Below are positions 1 to 8,469 of a DNA stretch of 64,000 nt, piece by piece. Each line of letters opens with the position of its first letter. The stretch's first letter is position 1. A program made the translations under genes and the position numbers. Origin of the DNA: Aliidiomarina shirensis (GTDB taxonomy: Bacteria; Pseudomonadota; Gammaproteobacteria; Enterobacterales; Alteromonadaceae); the NCBI RefSeq assembly GCF_003987345.1, contig NZ_PIPP01000001.1, forward strand, positions 1 to 64,000, read 5' to 3'. The notes under the pieces are model-generated. The model worked only from the letters and a program-made list of their open reading frames with translations, had not been told where the DNA came from and searched no databases.

Positions 1-127
1 ACTGGGATTGATATCGCTGATGGACAGTTACCATCGGCTCAAATGTAACCTATGAACCGCCGTGGTACGGAACCGTATGCCCGGTGGTGTGAGAGGACGG
101 AGGCCGTGAGGCCTCCTCCTACTCGAT
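1..127 (+). mobile_element. 3' end of a group II intron (domains V and VI)
   Basis: The sequence folds like the catalytic 3' end of a bacterial group II intron. Domain V is a hairpin at 56-88 with a 7-bp basal stem (ACCGCCG with CGGTGGT, one G-T pair), an inner TACGG/CCGTA stem and a CGC triad in the 5' strand. Domain VI follows: stem GGAGGCC (99-105) with GGCCTCC (110-116), loop GTGA, and outer pairing that leaves A121 bulged as the expected branch-point adenosine. The 3' splice site should be about six bases later, near 127. The intron-encoded reverse transcriptase/maturase must lie left of the window. Positions 1-55 would be the segment between that gene and domain V. The fold was worked out by eye; the exact intron class is not established. 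Confidence 0.7.
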
Positions 128-430
128 TCTATTATCGGGACTGAACGTGAGGGACTTCCGTAGTGTGAGGGCTTGCCACCTCGAATCGCTCGAGCACATC
201 CATGTGACGCTATGATCCGCGCCATCCTTGGCGCGGACATTTCGAAGTGGCAAGCCCTCACACCACTCGCGCCCCTCACGTTCAGTCCCTGAAGCTCCAC
301 ACGAGATGCCTTCCGTGCTGTGAGGGCTTACACCACCGAATCGCTCAAGTACATCCACGTGGCGCTATGATTCACGCCATTCTGAAGCTTCATATGCGCT
401 CCCCTAGAGCTCAGCAAAGCGCTTGTTAAG
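128..430. repeat. Palindromic intergenic repeat cluster
   Basis: This stretch has no credible gene and is full of repeats. A 61-base unit at 164-224 recurs with about ten differences at 320-380 as a direct repeat. Between them, 229-262 is an inverted partner: GTGAGGGCTTGCCACCTCGA at 164-183 pairs with TCGAAGTGGCAAGCCCTCAC at 241-260. The outer arms CTGAACGTGAGGG (141-153) and CCCCTCACGTTCAG (272-285) extend the inverted repeat. The cluster begins directly behind the intron end. Related sequence reappears upstream of tyrA (1940-2174). Short open frames crossing it on both strands look like by-products of the palindromes. Confidence 0.75.
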
Positions 431-518
431 TAGTTATTAGTATTAACGTCTCTCCTAAAATTCAGGTATGGTTAAAATTCATACGAAGTTATTGTTTTAT
501 GGCATAGGGAAATGACAG

Positions 519-1162
519 ATGCAGAATCTATTTTCAATTGGCCGAATAGCTAAGCGGTTGCTGCCCATAGCTTGTTTGTTGTTGGTTCTTACTGGCTGCG
601 AATCGATGCGTACGGTGATGACACAGCATAAAGTGGAGATGGTAGTGAAAGCATCCCATCCTCTGAAGGAAGATATTTTTTTGTACCTTCGTCGCCAGCG
701 TTTCCTTTCGAACATCCCGGTTATGAGGATAGTGATATTCGCATAGTGATTAGTACCACCTTATGGGCTTTAAACTTCCGACTTGAAAGCAAAGACTCCA
801 CTGACACATTACTGCGTTGGGATGAAGCCCGTTATGGTGAAAGTGAGAATGCTCTGCAGCCGTTTAAAATAATACGAAGATATAGAAAGCATGGGGAAGA
901 AAAAGATATCTCTGTGAAACCAGTTGCGAGTGTATTAACTGCCGTTGAGGAACAGGTAGGGATATATCCAGATTACCAACTTATCTTTGATAGCCCCTAT
1001 GCTTTCGGCACCCAGCCGTTACAACAAGGGCAGGGGTTTATTGATGATGGCGTGGGCCGCAGCATGGTTTTAGAATTACCTATTGAATATGATGGCCATC
1101 GGGTCATCTATCGATTTACTTTTACCGCCACAGACGTGCAGCAGTGGAATTCATATCATTAA
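519..1162 (+). pseudogene. Frameshifted lipoprotein gene, paralogue of the next gene
   Basis: The frame opens with a lipoprotein signal peptide whose lipobox is LTGC, then a CESMRTVMTQHKV block shared with the gene at 1227. It stops early at 744-746 because of a frameshift. From about 647 onward the homologous sequence continues two bases out of phase (EGRYFFVPSS..., matching PGSYFWQPTS of the paralogue) and runs to the stop at 1162. Alignment of the two copies (GAAGTGGAAAGC against GTAGTGAAAGC) points to loss of a single G near 646-647. Restored, the protein would be about 214 residues, like its neighbour. The function of the family is not recognised. The defect could be a real inactivation, phase variation or a sequencing error. 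Confidence 0.75.
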
Positions 1163-1226
1163 TTGATGTGGCCTAGGGATTTTGTTTGCAGAATATAAAC
1201 TGCTTTTTATTTTATGATTTTGGGGT

Positions 1227-1871
1227 TTGATAATGTGTAAGCCGCTTTATTATCGTCTGTTGCTCACGGCTTGTTTGCTGTTGGTTCTTACTGGCTGTGA
1301 ATCTATGCGTACAGTGATGACACAGCACAAAGTAGTCATGGAAGTGGAAAGCGATATTGCAGAGACGCCGGGAAGTTACTTCTGGCAGCCAACTTCATCA
1401 GCGTGGCCATTTGATTATCCGGGTTACCAAGATATGTATATTAATATGTGGGTGGGAATATATTTACGAGGATTAGATTTTAATATTGTAAGTACAGATG
1501 CCGAAAATGTCGTATTTCGCTGGGATGAGGCCCGTTTAGGTGTTACAGCGAAAAAATTACAATCAATAACGGTGTATCATTTAAGCGTTGATAGACAGAG
1601 ATCTGTCAATAGCGATATTCCAGTTCAGCCAGTTCCTACCATGTTACAGGCCTCAAGCGGCCGAGTTAGCGTTTCTCTAGATTATAGTCCTTTTTTTGAT
1701 TCACCTTACGTATTTGGTACTAAACGCGTGGAGCAAGGGCAGGGGTTTATTGATGATGGCGTGGGCCGCAGCATGGTTTTAGAATTACCTATTGAATACG
1801 ATGGCCATCGGGTTATTTATCGATTTACTTTTACCGCCACAGACGTGCAGCAGTGGAATTCGTATCATTGA
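1227..1871 (+). CDS. Predicted lipoprotein of unknown function (intact paralogue)
   Basis: This encodes a 214-residue protein with an N-terminal hydrophobic segment and lipobox LTGC, so it is expected to be lipid-anchored in the envelope. I do not recognise the family. Visible blocks are CESMRTVMTQHKV after the lipobox, an F-R-W-D-E-A-R motif in the middle, and a C-terminal block with GQGFIDDGVGRSMVLELP. It is a tandem duplicate of the frameshifted gene at 519. The last 136 bases differ from that copy at only about four positions, whereas the middle is strongly diverged. An intrinsic terminator follows. The start could be the first ATG (1227) or the second (1233). Confidence 0.75.
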   Translation: MIMCKPLYYRLLLTACLLLVLTGCESMRTVMTQHKVVMEVESDIAETPGSYFWQPTSSAWPFDYPGYQDMYINMWVGIYLRGLDFNIVSTDAENVVFRWDEARLGVTAKKLQSITVYHLSVDRQRSVNSDIPVQPVPTMLQASSGRVSVSLDYSPFFDSPYVFGTKRVEQGQGFIDDGVGRSMVLELPIEYDGHRVIYRFTFTATDVQQWNSYH

Positions 1872-1898
1872 TTTTATTAATACGAAACTCATGAATAG

Positions 1899-1921
1899 AA
1901 AAGCCTTTCGGGGCTTTTTTT
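1899..1921 (+). terminator. Intrinsic terminator after the lipoprotein pair
   Basis: The stem AAAAGCC (1899-1905) pairs with GGCTTTT (1912-1918) across a six-base loop and runs into a T tract. It begins 28 bases after the stop codon of the lipoprotein gene. Confidence 0.8.
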
Positions 1922-1939
1922 GTGGCCGCAGTATAAAAA

Positions 1940-2174
1940 CCAATATTCAAAAGCGAAGGTGGAGGGTGTGAGTGTGGTAAGGGTTTGCCATCTCGAAATG
2001 TCCGCGCCAACGAATCCCGTGAACGTCGCACGTGGACAATATTCAAAGCGAAGGTGGAGAGCGCATATCGTGGCAGGGTGTCTGCCGCATGGATGCGGCA
2101 GCTCAAGCCTACATGGATGTACTTGCGGCGTCCCTGCAAGGGTATGCGCTCTCCACCGAAGCATTTGAATATTG
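1940..2174. repeat. Compound palindromic repeat upstream of tyrA
   Basis: Three copies of one arm are present: CAATATTCAAAAGCGAAGG (from 1941), nearly the same sequence from 2037, and an inverted copy at 2151-2174. The 2037 copy and the inverted copy bound an inverted repeat of about 31 bases that ends in GGTGGAGAGCGCATA on each arm. Inside lie further palindromes: CTGCCGCAT-GG-ATGCGGCAG (2081-2100) and ACATGGATGT (2111-2120). The segment 1977-2010 matches the reverse complement of 229-262 in the left repeat cluster. From memory, similar GGATGT/GTCCCTGC palindromes are scattered through marine gammaproteobacterial genomes; this was not checked. Confidence 0.75.
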
Positions 2175-2224
2175 CTTGCCGCATAGGCGCGCGGTAGTAT
2201 CGGGGGATACTGAGGAGAAGTGGT

Positions 2225-3346
2225 GTGGATAGTAGGTTACTGCGGTTACGTGAAGAGATAGATGCGGCGGATTCGGAGTTGGTTGCGTTGTTGGCGCGGC
2301 GGATGGAGATTTCGCGTCAGATCGGTGAAGTTAAACATGATCTTGGGCAGCCTTTATATGTGCCGGAGCGTGAGGCTGCACTGATTGCAGCGCGGCGCGA
2401 AGAGGCCGAAGCGCAAGGTATGAGCGGTGATGTGATTGAGGATGTATTGCGCCGGGTAATGCGCGAATCCTATCAACGTCAGAAACATCAGGGCTTTCGG
2501 CGCACCGGCGATGGCCAGCGCAATATTGTTGTGGTGGGTGGTAAAGGGCAGCTCGGTTCCTTGTTTGCGCGTTGGTTTGCGCTTTCCGATTATCCCGTAG
2601 TGGTGATTGATAAAGATAATTTAGATGAACTCGCAGGTGCGGTTGAGTATGCAGCACTGGTGCTGATTTCGGTGCCGGTATCGCGCACCACCGAGGTGAT
2701 CGAAGCCTTGCCAGAGCTCCCTAGTGATTGCGTGCTTGCTGATTTAACGTCGGTTAAGCGCGAGCCGTTAGCGGCAATGTTAGTGAAGCATTCCGGGCCA
2801 GTGCTCGGCTTGCATCCAATGTTTGGCCCTTCGGTTCCGACACTAGCGAAACAAACGATTTTGGTGGCGCCTGGGCGCGATGCTACGGCGGCACAGTGGT
2901 TGCTGCGCCAGTTTGAAATCTGGGGTACTACCATTCATGAACTTTCAGCCGAGCAGCACGATAAGGCAATGTCGGTGATTCAGGTAATGCGGCATTTATC
3001 TACCTTTGTGTATGGCTATCATTTGGCACATGAAGATATTGATTTAGATGAATTATTGAATTTAAGCTCGCCGATATACCGTTTAGAGCTATTAATGGTA
3101 GGCCGTTTGTTCGCGCAAAATCCTGAGCTTTATGCTGACATTATTTTGAATGACCAAGATCAGCATCGAATGATTCGCCGTTACTTGCAGCGTTTTACAA
3201 AGCTCTTAGATGTTATTGAAACAGAAGGGCGCGAAGGTTTTATTCGTGAGTTCCGCGGTGTTGCCCGCTGGTTTGGCCCGCATGCTGGGCAATTCCTGAA
3301 AGAATCGGTAAGTTTGCTGCAGCATGCTGACGATACTAAGCGTTAA
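2225..3346 (+). CDS. tyrA: Chorismate mutase / prephenate dehydrogenase (T-protein)
   Basis: This bifunctional enzyme of tyrosine synthesis rearranges chorismate to prephenate and then oxidises it with NAD to 4-hydroxyphenylpyruvate. It has 373 residues, the size of E. coli TyrA. Residues 1-90 form the AroQ-type chorismate mutase helix bundle (LRLREEIDAADSELVALLARR). The Rossmann dinucleotide motif VVVGGKGQLG is near 102-111, and HPMFGPSV carries the catalytic histidine H197. The start is GTG, preceded by GAGGAG at the right distance. The gene stands alone, immediately downstream of the palindromic repeat, so its leader may include repeat sequence. Confidence 0.95.
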   Translation: MDSRLLRLREEIDAADSELVALLARRMEISRQIGEVKHDLGQPLYVPEREAALIAARREEAEAQGMSGDVIEDVLRRVMRESYQRQKHQGFRRTGDGQRNIVVVGGKGQLGSLFARWFALSDYPVVVIDKDNLDELAGAVEYAALVLISVPVSRTTEVIEALPELPSDCVLADLTSVKREPLAAMLVKHSGPVLGLHPMFGPSVPTLAKQTILVAPGRDATAAQWLLRQFEIWGTTIHELSAEQHDKAMSVIQVMRHLSTFVYGYHLAHEDIDLDELLNLSSPIYRLELLMVGRLFAQNPELYADIILNDQDQHRMIRRYLQRFTKLLDVIETEGREGFIREFRGVARWFGPHAGQFLKESVSLLQHADDTKR

Positions 3347-3427
3347 TATTTCCAAGCGTTATTATTCCCAAGAGCTATGGGTTGAGATAATAGGCACGCA
3401 AACAAGCGCCAAGTACAGAATGTGAAA

Positions 3428-3793
3428 CTAAACCAGTTGATACGTTTTAAGCAGTTGCGCTAATGCATCGGGCGCTACGGGTTTATGTAGTGTTTCATCC
3501 ATACCGGCATCACGGCAATGATCAAGGTGCGTTGAGCTTTGGTGGCCGGTAAGGGCGATAATGGGGGTGTTGCTGAAGGCTGAATCTTTGCGTAGTTCAA
3601 TACATACCTCAGCACCCGTGAGATCATCCATTTCGTAGTCAAGAATGATTAACTGCGGCTGCTTTTCTTTGGCTAAAGCTAACGCATCGCTGCCGTTGCT
3701 GGCGCAAACTATTTCTAATGAATAACTCGCTAACATTGCTTTTAATACTTCTAAACTAATGAAATCATCATCAGCAATTAATATGGTATTCAT
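3428..3793 (-). CDS. Single-domain response regulator (CheY-like receiver)
   Basis: The 121-residue protein is just a receiver domain. The acidic pocket D8-D9-D10 is near the N terminus. The phosphoacceptor is D52 (LIILDYEM), the switch threonine T82 (IIALTG), and K104 lies in HKP. There is no output domain, so it should act by protein contact or within a phosphorelay. It is transcribed on the same strand as the cytochrome pair downstream but is separated by about 80 bases, and no sensor kinase is nearby. The partner is unknown. Confidence 0.85.
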   Translation of the reverse strand: MNTILIADDDFISLEVLKAMLASYSLEIVCASNGSDALALAKEKQPQLIILDYEMDDLTGAEVCIELRKDSAFSNTPIIALTGHQSSTHLDHCRDAGMDETLHKPVAPDALAQLLKTYQLV

Positions 3794-3871
3794 AAGATTT
3801 CTTTTTTTGATAACGAATGTATTTGGAAACTCAGCTTTCAGGTTGCCACGATGGAGCGGCTAGTGTCAATG

Positions 3872-4537
3872 CTAGCCGAGCCACCAGAAGATCCAGAATA
3901 AATTAACCGCTAATAAAATAAATCCATAGCCGCCGTGTCGTTGTTGTGGAGGTTTTTCGGTTGTTGTTGATAAGGTTTTCTTACCGGTGATCATCGGCGT
4001 GATTAAGTTTTTCCGCATCAACAAGTAAACAAAAATAGCCACAATATGCAGGGCAATGACGATCAAAATAAAATCGAAAGCTTGTTTGTGATAAGAAGTA
4101 AGCGTGCTCACCATTTCGTTGCTTACGGTGTTCGCTAACGGTCCTCGAAAAAATATAGCGTCGTCGGTAAATAAGCCCGTAACGGCTTGAGCAAGAAGCA
4201 GTGCAAGCATGATCACAACAATAATGCCACCGCCCGGATTGTGGGTGAGGTGCTCTTTACTGAAGGGGCTTTTTAAGTAGGCAATAACCGCTTTTGGACC
4301 ACGTAAAAATTGGCTAAATCGGGCTGGTTGGCTGCCGAAAACGCCCCATATAATACGGGTGATAATTAAAGCCAACATCACCAAGCCCAGTTTATGATGA
4401 AGATCGACAAACTCGATAACGGTACCGTTGAGATCAAGATAATCAAGATTCCCGCCGGTGTACCATAACCCGGCGAGAACAACCACTAGCAGCCAATGAA
4501 AGCCACGTATAAACCCATCCCAGAGTTTGATAACCAT
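3872..4537 (-). CDS. Cytochrome b561-family membrane protein
   Basis: The 221-residue integral membrane protein has four main hydrophobic segments and haem-ligand histidines in the usual places: H14 (RGFHWL), H47/H48 (DLHHKLG) and a histidine in the fourth helix (IALHIVAIFVY). It resembles the bacterial cytochrome b561 / Ni-Fe-hydrogenase b-type cytochrome family, which passes electrons between quinol and periplasmic c-type cytochromes. It lies 18 bases downstream of the cytochrome c' gene, so the two probably form an operon and an electron-transfer pair. The physiological acceptor cannot be told from the sequence. Confidence 0.85.
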   Translation of the reverse strand: MVIKLWDGFIRGFHWLLVVVLAGLWYTGGNLDYLDLNGTVIEFVDLHHKLGLVMLALIITRIIWGVFGSQPARFSQFLRGPKAVIAYLKSPFSKEHLTHNPGGGIIVVIMLALLLAQAVTGLFTDDAIFFRGPLANTVSNEMVSTLTSYHKQAFDFILIVIALHIVAIFVYLLMRKNLITPMITGKKTLSTTTEKPPQQRHGGYGFILLAVNLFWIFWWLG

Positions 4538-4555
4538 TTCCGCTAGTTTCCTTGA

Positions 4556-5035
4556 TTAATCAGCGCGATACTCATCGTGGCACTGTTGGCAAGTGCGGGC
4601 AGTGGCCATGAAGCTTGGGCGCAGGCTGCGTAGATCGGCGCCTTGAGAAGCTTTTGCAAGCTCGTGAGCGGCTTTGTTGAATGCATCTGCTTTCTCATTA
4701 AAATCATCCCAGTTTTCCCAAATACCAGGTAATGCTTCGCTATTCTCGGTAACACCATGGCCTGCACCGGCGAAACCATCAAACGGAATGTAGCTCAGGT
4801 GTTTTAACGCTTCTGCACGATTTTGAAACGACTCGGCATCAAATTCAATTTCACCACGCACCATTCCAGCCATATGGCCAAAGTTTTCACGTATTAGAGA
4901 AAATGCTTTTTGCCGATATTCAACTGCTTCTTCTGCTTCGGCGAATGCATCGGCTTTCGCGGGCGCACTGAATTGTAGTGCGGTAATGGTGATAGCCGCA
5001 GTGGCGGCAACGGTTAATATTGAGGTAAAGCGCAT
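4556..5035 (-). CDS. Cytochrome c' / c-556 family, periplasmic
   Basis: This is a 159-residue exported cytochrome. It has a signal peptide (ending near APAKADA) and a four-helix cytochrome c' body, with the single haem motif CQQCH at the extreme C terminus, the normal place in this family. An upstream in-frame ATG exists at 5071, but the ATG at 5035 has AGGAG eight bases before it and starts directly with the signal peptide, so it is preferred. The gene is paired with the downstream cytochrome b561. Family members bind NO or carry electrons; which applies here is not known. Confidence 0.88.
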   Translation of the reverse strand: MRFTSILTVAATAAITITALQFSAPAKADAFAEAEEAVEYRQKAFSLIRENFGHMAGMVRGEIEFDAESFQNRAEALKHLSYIPFDGFAGAGHGVTENSEALPGIWENWDDFNEKADAFNKAAHELAKASQGADLRSLRPSFMATARTCQQCHDEYRAD

Positions 5036-5337
5036 AGTAACTACTCCTAAGGTATTCACGTTAAGCATCAAATGTGCTGCAAACGTATATTATTTATTAT
5101 GCAGTATGACAATGAAGCACTAAAAAACCTACTAATTAAAATAACATTTCTAGCCAGGATATCTAGTTTAAGTATCTATTATGGCAATAAAATGTTGTTT
5201 TCATCTCCTTAACATAGCGGTTCATCTAGCGGTGCATTGTGCCTTTGTAGGATAAAGGTTTTAATAGTAGTAATAACAAGCAAAATTGCGCCAAATTGTT
5301 TTGGCGTGGGCAACATAAAAAACAACAGGGGATACCC
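5036..5337. other. Divergent intergenic region, no gene seen
   Basis: About 300 AT-rich bases separate the divergent cytochrome c' and amidohydrolase genes. It must hold both promoters, but I see no unambiguous -35/-10 pair, riboswitch or hairpin. The only clear signals are the ribosome binding sites at either edge. Confidence 0.5.
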
Positions 5338-8300
5338 ATGAAGCAACTTCCAATCAAGCGAACGGCCGTTTTAGTTGGGTCGGGTTTGCTTGCTGCTGGA
5401 TTAACCTGGACAAGCGTAGCGGATCAAACTACGCCGGTTCAGGGGTTATATCAGCACAACCCGAATCTCATCGCATTTACCAATGCCACACTCGTTACTG
5501 AGCCTGGGAAGCGTTTAGAGAATGCTACTCTGGTTATGGAAAACGGAATTATTCGTTCAATTGAGCGGAATAATCGTGCTCCCAACGGTGCGCGTGTAAT
5601 TGATGCTTCTGGGTACACATTGTATCCGGGTTTTGTGGATCCCTATTCCAATTACGGCGTTGAACAGCCGGCAGGTTCTGCACCTCGTGGGCGCAGTGGA
5701 ACGCCGATTTATAGTAATGAACGCCAAGGCGGCAATGCCTCAAACTCGGCAATTCACGCGGAACGTACTTGGGTAGATACTTTTCAACCGAATGCGGATC
5801 AAGCAAAAAGCTATGTTGCACAAGGTTTCACTACCGTACAGAGTGCGCGGTTAGATGGCATTTTTCGCGGCCGAGCCACCACGGTTTCGCTGGCTGATAC
5901 CATAGCGAACAATGCAATTTATCAGGCCAATGCTCAACATTTTGGCTCCTTTAATAAAGGCAGTTCAACGCAGCAATACCCGGCATCATTAATGGGAAGT
6001 ATTGCGTTGGTTCGGCAAACACTATCGGATAGCCGCTGGTATGCTGAGGCAGCCGGCCTTCAAGCCAGCAATGGTCAAGTAGAATTTAATGCAGCGCTTG
6101 AAGCACTCAAAGGGCTCAATGAGCAAGGTTTGGTGTTTCAGGCTGACGATGAGCAAAGCTTGTTGCGCGCACACCGAGTGTTAAATGGTTTTGAAGTTCC
6201 GGTTACCTATGTGGGTTCTGGTTTTGAATATGCCCGCCTAAATGATATTAAGGCTACTAGTGCACGCTTAATTTTACCGCTTAATTTCCCAGCGGCACCA
6301 GAGTTGGGTGAGCAATATGCCGAGCTTGATGTATCACTCGCTGATTTACGCCATTGGGAACGTGCGCCAAGCAACCCTGCGGCGTTAGCAGAAGCGGGTA
6401 TTGAGTTTGCGTTTACATTGCATGGCATGGATAAAAAAGCTGATTTTTGGCCGAATATTCGAAAAGCAGTAGCGCGCGGGCTTAGCGATGAACAAGCATT
6501 AGCGGCGTTAACAACTATCCCTGCCAGCATCGCAGGCGTTGCAAACCAAAGCGGTAAATTAGCTGCGGGATACCGCGGTGATATCGTTGTGAGCCGTGGT
6601 GATTTGTTTGCCGATGGTGAAATTGTTTCTGTTTGGTTGCAAGGTAAAGAAACGAAGCTGAAATCAATGCATCCTGTTGATTTTGCAGGTGAATGGCAGC
6701 TACAGGCCTTAGGCACAGAATTCACCCTGAAAGTATCGGGTAATGGCCGCATGCAGGCAGATTTGAGTGCCGGTGATGCTAGCGTTCGCGTGGCTAACCT
6801 AAATCAAGCAGATGAACAATTACGCTTCAGCGCCAACTTGAATGATTTAGGAATGCCTGGTGTATACCGTTTCGCGTTATCACAATCTTCGCTGAATAGC
6901 CTGCAAGGTACGGTGCAAGATGCCAGTGGCCAAACTCATCCTCTGATGGCTCAGGCTGCAGTTGAGGAAACGGAAGCTGAAAGCGAAACAGCTCGTACGG
7001 ATACGCCAGCGGAAGAGTTGATTGGTCAGCTTACCTATCCGAATGTGGCATTTGGTCGGGCAAGCCAACCCGAACAACAGAACTTGCACATTCGCAATGC
7101 CACGGTTTGGACTGCGGATGATCAAGGTGTACTGGAAAACGCGGATATTATTGTTCGCAACGGTTTAATTCACCGCGTTGGCCGTGAGTTATCAACGCCA
7201 CGTGGCTACACCGTAATTGATGCATCAGGTATGCACATTACTCCTGGTATCATTGATGAACATTCACACATTGCGATTTCTCAAGGTGTGAATGAAGGTA
7301 CTGAAGCTATCACGGCTGAAGTACGCATTGGTGATGTTGTGAATCCTGATGATATTCATATCTACCGCTCACTTGCGGGTGGCGCTACTGTGGCTCACTT
7401 GCTACACGGCTCTGCCAACCCAATTGGCGGCCAAGGGCAAACCATTAAGCTGCGTTGGGGTGAAAACTCAGAAGGCTTAAAATTCCGCGAAACACCGCCA
7501 ACGATTAAGTTCGCGCTTGGTGAAAACGTGAAGCAAAGCAACTGGGGTGGAGCGAACACAATTCGCTATCCACAAACGCGGATGGGTGTTGCGCAGATTA
7601 TGCAAGATGTGTTCCAGCAAGCCCGTGAATATGAGCAAGCGAAAGCTGATTACGAAAACCTGAGCCGTGCCGAAAAGCGCCGTACGGCACCACCTCGTGT
7701 TGATTATCGTTTAGAATCGGTGTTGCAAGTTATCAATAGCGAGCGCCACACCCACGTGCATTCGTATGTTGCATCTGAAGTGTTGGCACTGATGGATGTT
7801 GTTGAGCAACAAGGTTTTAAAATTCACACCTTTACCCATATTTTAGAAGGGTACAAAGTTGCGAAAGAGATTGCTGAACATGGTGCTCGTGCTTCAAGCT
7901 TTGCCGATTGGTGGGCATTTAAAATCGAAGCGTTCGATGCGATTCCACACAACATGTGTTTAATGATGGAGCAGGGTGTACTTACCAGTATCAACTCGGA
8001 TAGTAACGATCTGCAACGCCGTTTAAATACAGAAGCAGCGAAATCAGTTCGCTATTGCGGTATGAGCGAGAGTGATGCACTGAAAATGATTACCTTGTAT
8101 CCAGCAATGCAGTTAGAAATTGATGAATACGTAGGTAGCATTACCGTCGGTAAACATGCTGATTTGGTTATTTGGAACGCGCATCCGCTATCGGCTTATG
8201 CGCAAGTTCAAGAAACGTGGATCGAAGGGCGTAAGTACTTTGATCGTGAAGCTGATTTAGCGGCCCGTGAAGCGGTTGATTCAGAGCGCCAAGCGTTGAT

Positions 8301-8469
8301 TCAAAAAGTTTTAGGAGCCGGTCCAGAAGCATACCGCGGAGCACGGAACGGATATCGCCAGCAACAGCCTACGTGGCATTGCGAAGATAATCATGATGTA
8401 TGGTTAGATTGGTTCGGTGATCATCATCATGGTCATAGCCACAGCCACGAGCTTGGAGGCGCACAATAA
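5338..8469 (+). CDS. Exported double amidohydrolase-fold protein
   Basis: The 1043-residue protein begins with a signal peptide and contains two amidohydrolase modules joined by a beta-rich linker. The N-terminal module (about residues 40-450) has the fold landmarks, but the metal-binding HxH is replaced (PGFVDPYSNYG). The C-terminal module (from about residue 590) is intact: GIIDEHSHIAIS, later histidines (HVHSY, HTFTH) and INSDSND. It resembles COG1228, imidazolonepropionase-like hydrolases; the substrate is unknown. The tail HHHGHSHSH is histidine-rich and may bind metal. The start at 5338 follows AGGGG; an in-frame GTG upstream lacks support. The stop overlaps the ATG of the next gene, so the two are translationally coupled. 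Confidence 0.85.
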   Translation: MKQLPIKRTAVLVGSGLLAAGLTWTSVADQTTPVQGLYQHNPNLIAFTNATLVTEPGKRLENATLVMENGIIRSIERNNRAPNGARVIDASGYTLYPGFVDPYSNYGVEQPAGSAPRGRSGTPIYSNERQGGNASNSAIHAERTWVDTFQPNADQAKSYVAQGFTTVQSARLDGIFRGRATTVSLADTIANNAIYQANAQHFGSFNKGSSTQQYPASLMGSIALVRQTLSDSRWYAEAAGLQASNGQVEFNAALEALKGLNEQGLVFQADDEQSLLRAHRVLNGFEVPVTYVGSGFEYARLNDIKATSARLILPLNFPAAPELGEQYAELDVSLADLRHWERAPSNPAALAEAGIEFAFTLHGMDKKADFWPNIRKAVARGLSDEQALAALTTIPASIAGVANQSGKLAAGYRGDIVVSRGDLFADGEIVSVWLQGKETKLKSMHPVDFAGEWQLQALGTEFTLKVSGNGRMQADLSAGDASVRVANLNQADEQLRFSANLNDLGMPGVYRFALSQSSLNSLQGTVQDASGQTHPLMAQAAVEETEAESETARTDTPAEELIGQLTYPNVAFGRASQPEQQNLHIRNATVWTADDQGVLENADIIVRNGLIHRVGRELSTPRGYTVIDASGMHITPGIIDEHSHIAISQGVNEGTEAITAEVRIGDVVNPDDIHIYRSLAGGATVAHLLHGSANPIGGQGQTIKLRWGENSEGLKFRETPPTIKFALGENVKQSNWGGANTIRYPQTRMGVAQIMQDVFQQAREYEQAKADYENLSRAEKRRTAPPRVDYRLESVLQVINSERHTHVHSYVASEVLALMDVVEQQGFKIHTFTHILEGYKVAKEIAEHGARASSFADWWAFKIEAFDAIPHNMCLMMEQGVLTSINSDSNDLQRRLNTEAAKSVRYCGMSESDALKMITLYPAMQLEIDEYVGSITVGKHADLVIWNAHPLSAYAQVQETWIEGRKYFDREADLAAREAVDSERQALIQKVLGAGPEAYRGARNGYRQQQPTWHCEDNHDVWLDWFGDHHHGHSHSHELGGAQ

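Noticed and set aside
28-429. Short overlapping frames of 60-90 codons in the left repeat cluster
   Set aside because: They share sequence only because of the inverted and direct repeats, have no start signals, and change between strands at the palindrome arms.
3857-3878. Hairpin CGGCTAG/CTAGCCG over the cytochrome b561 stop codon
   Set aside because: It lacks a T tract on the minus strand, so it was not called an intrinsic terminator.
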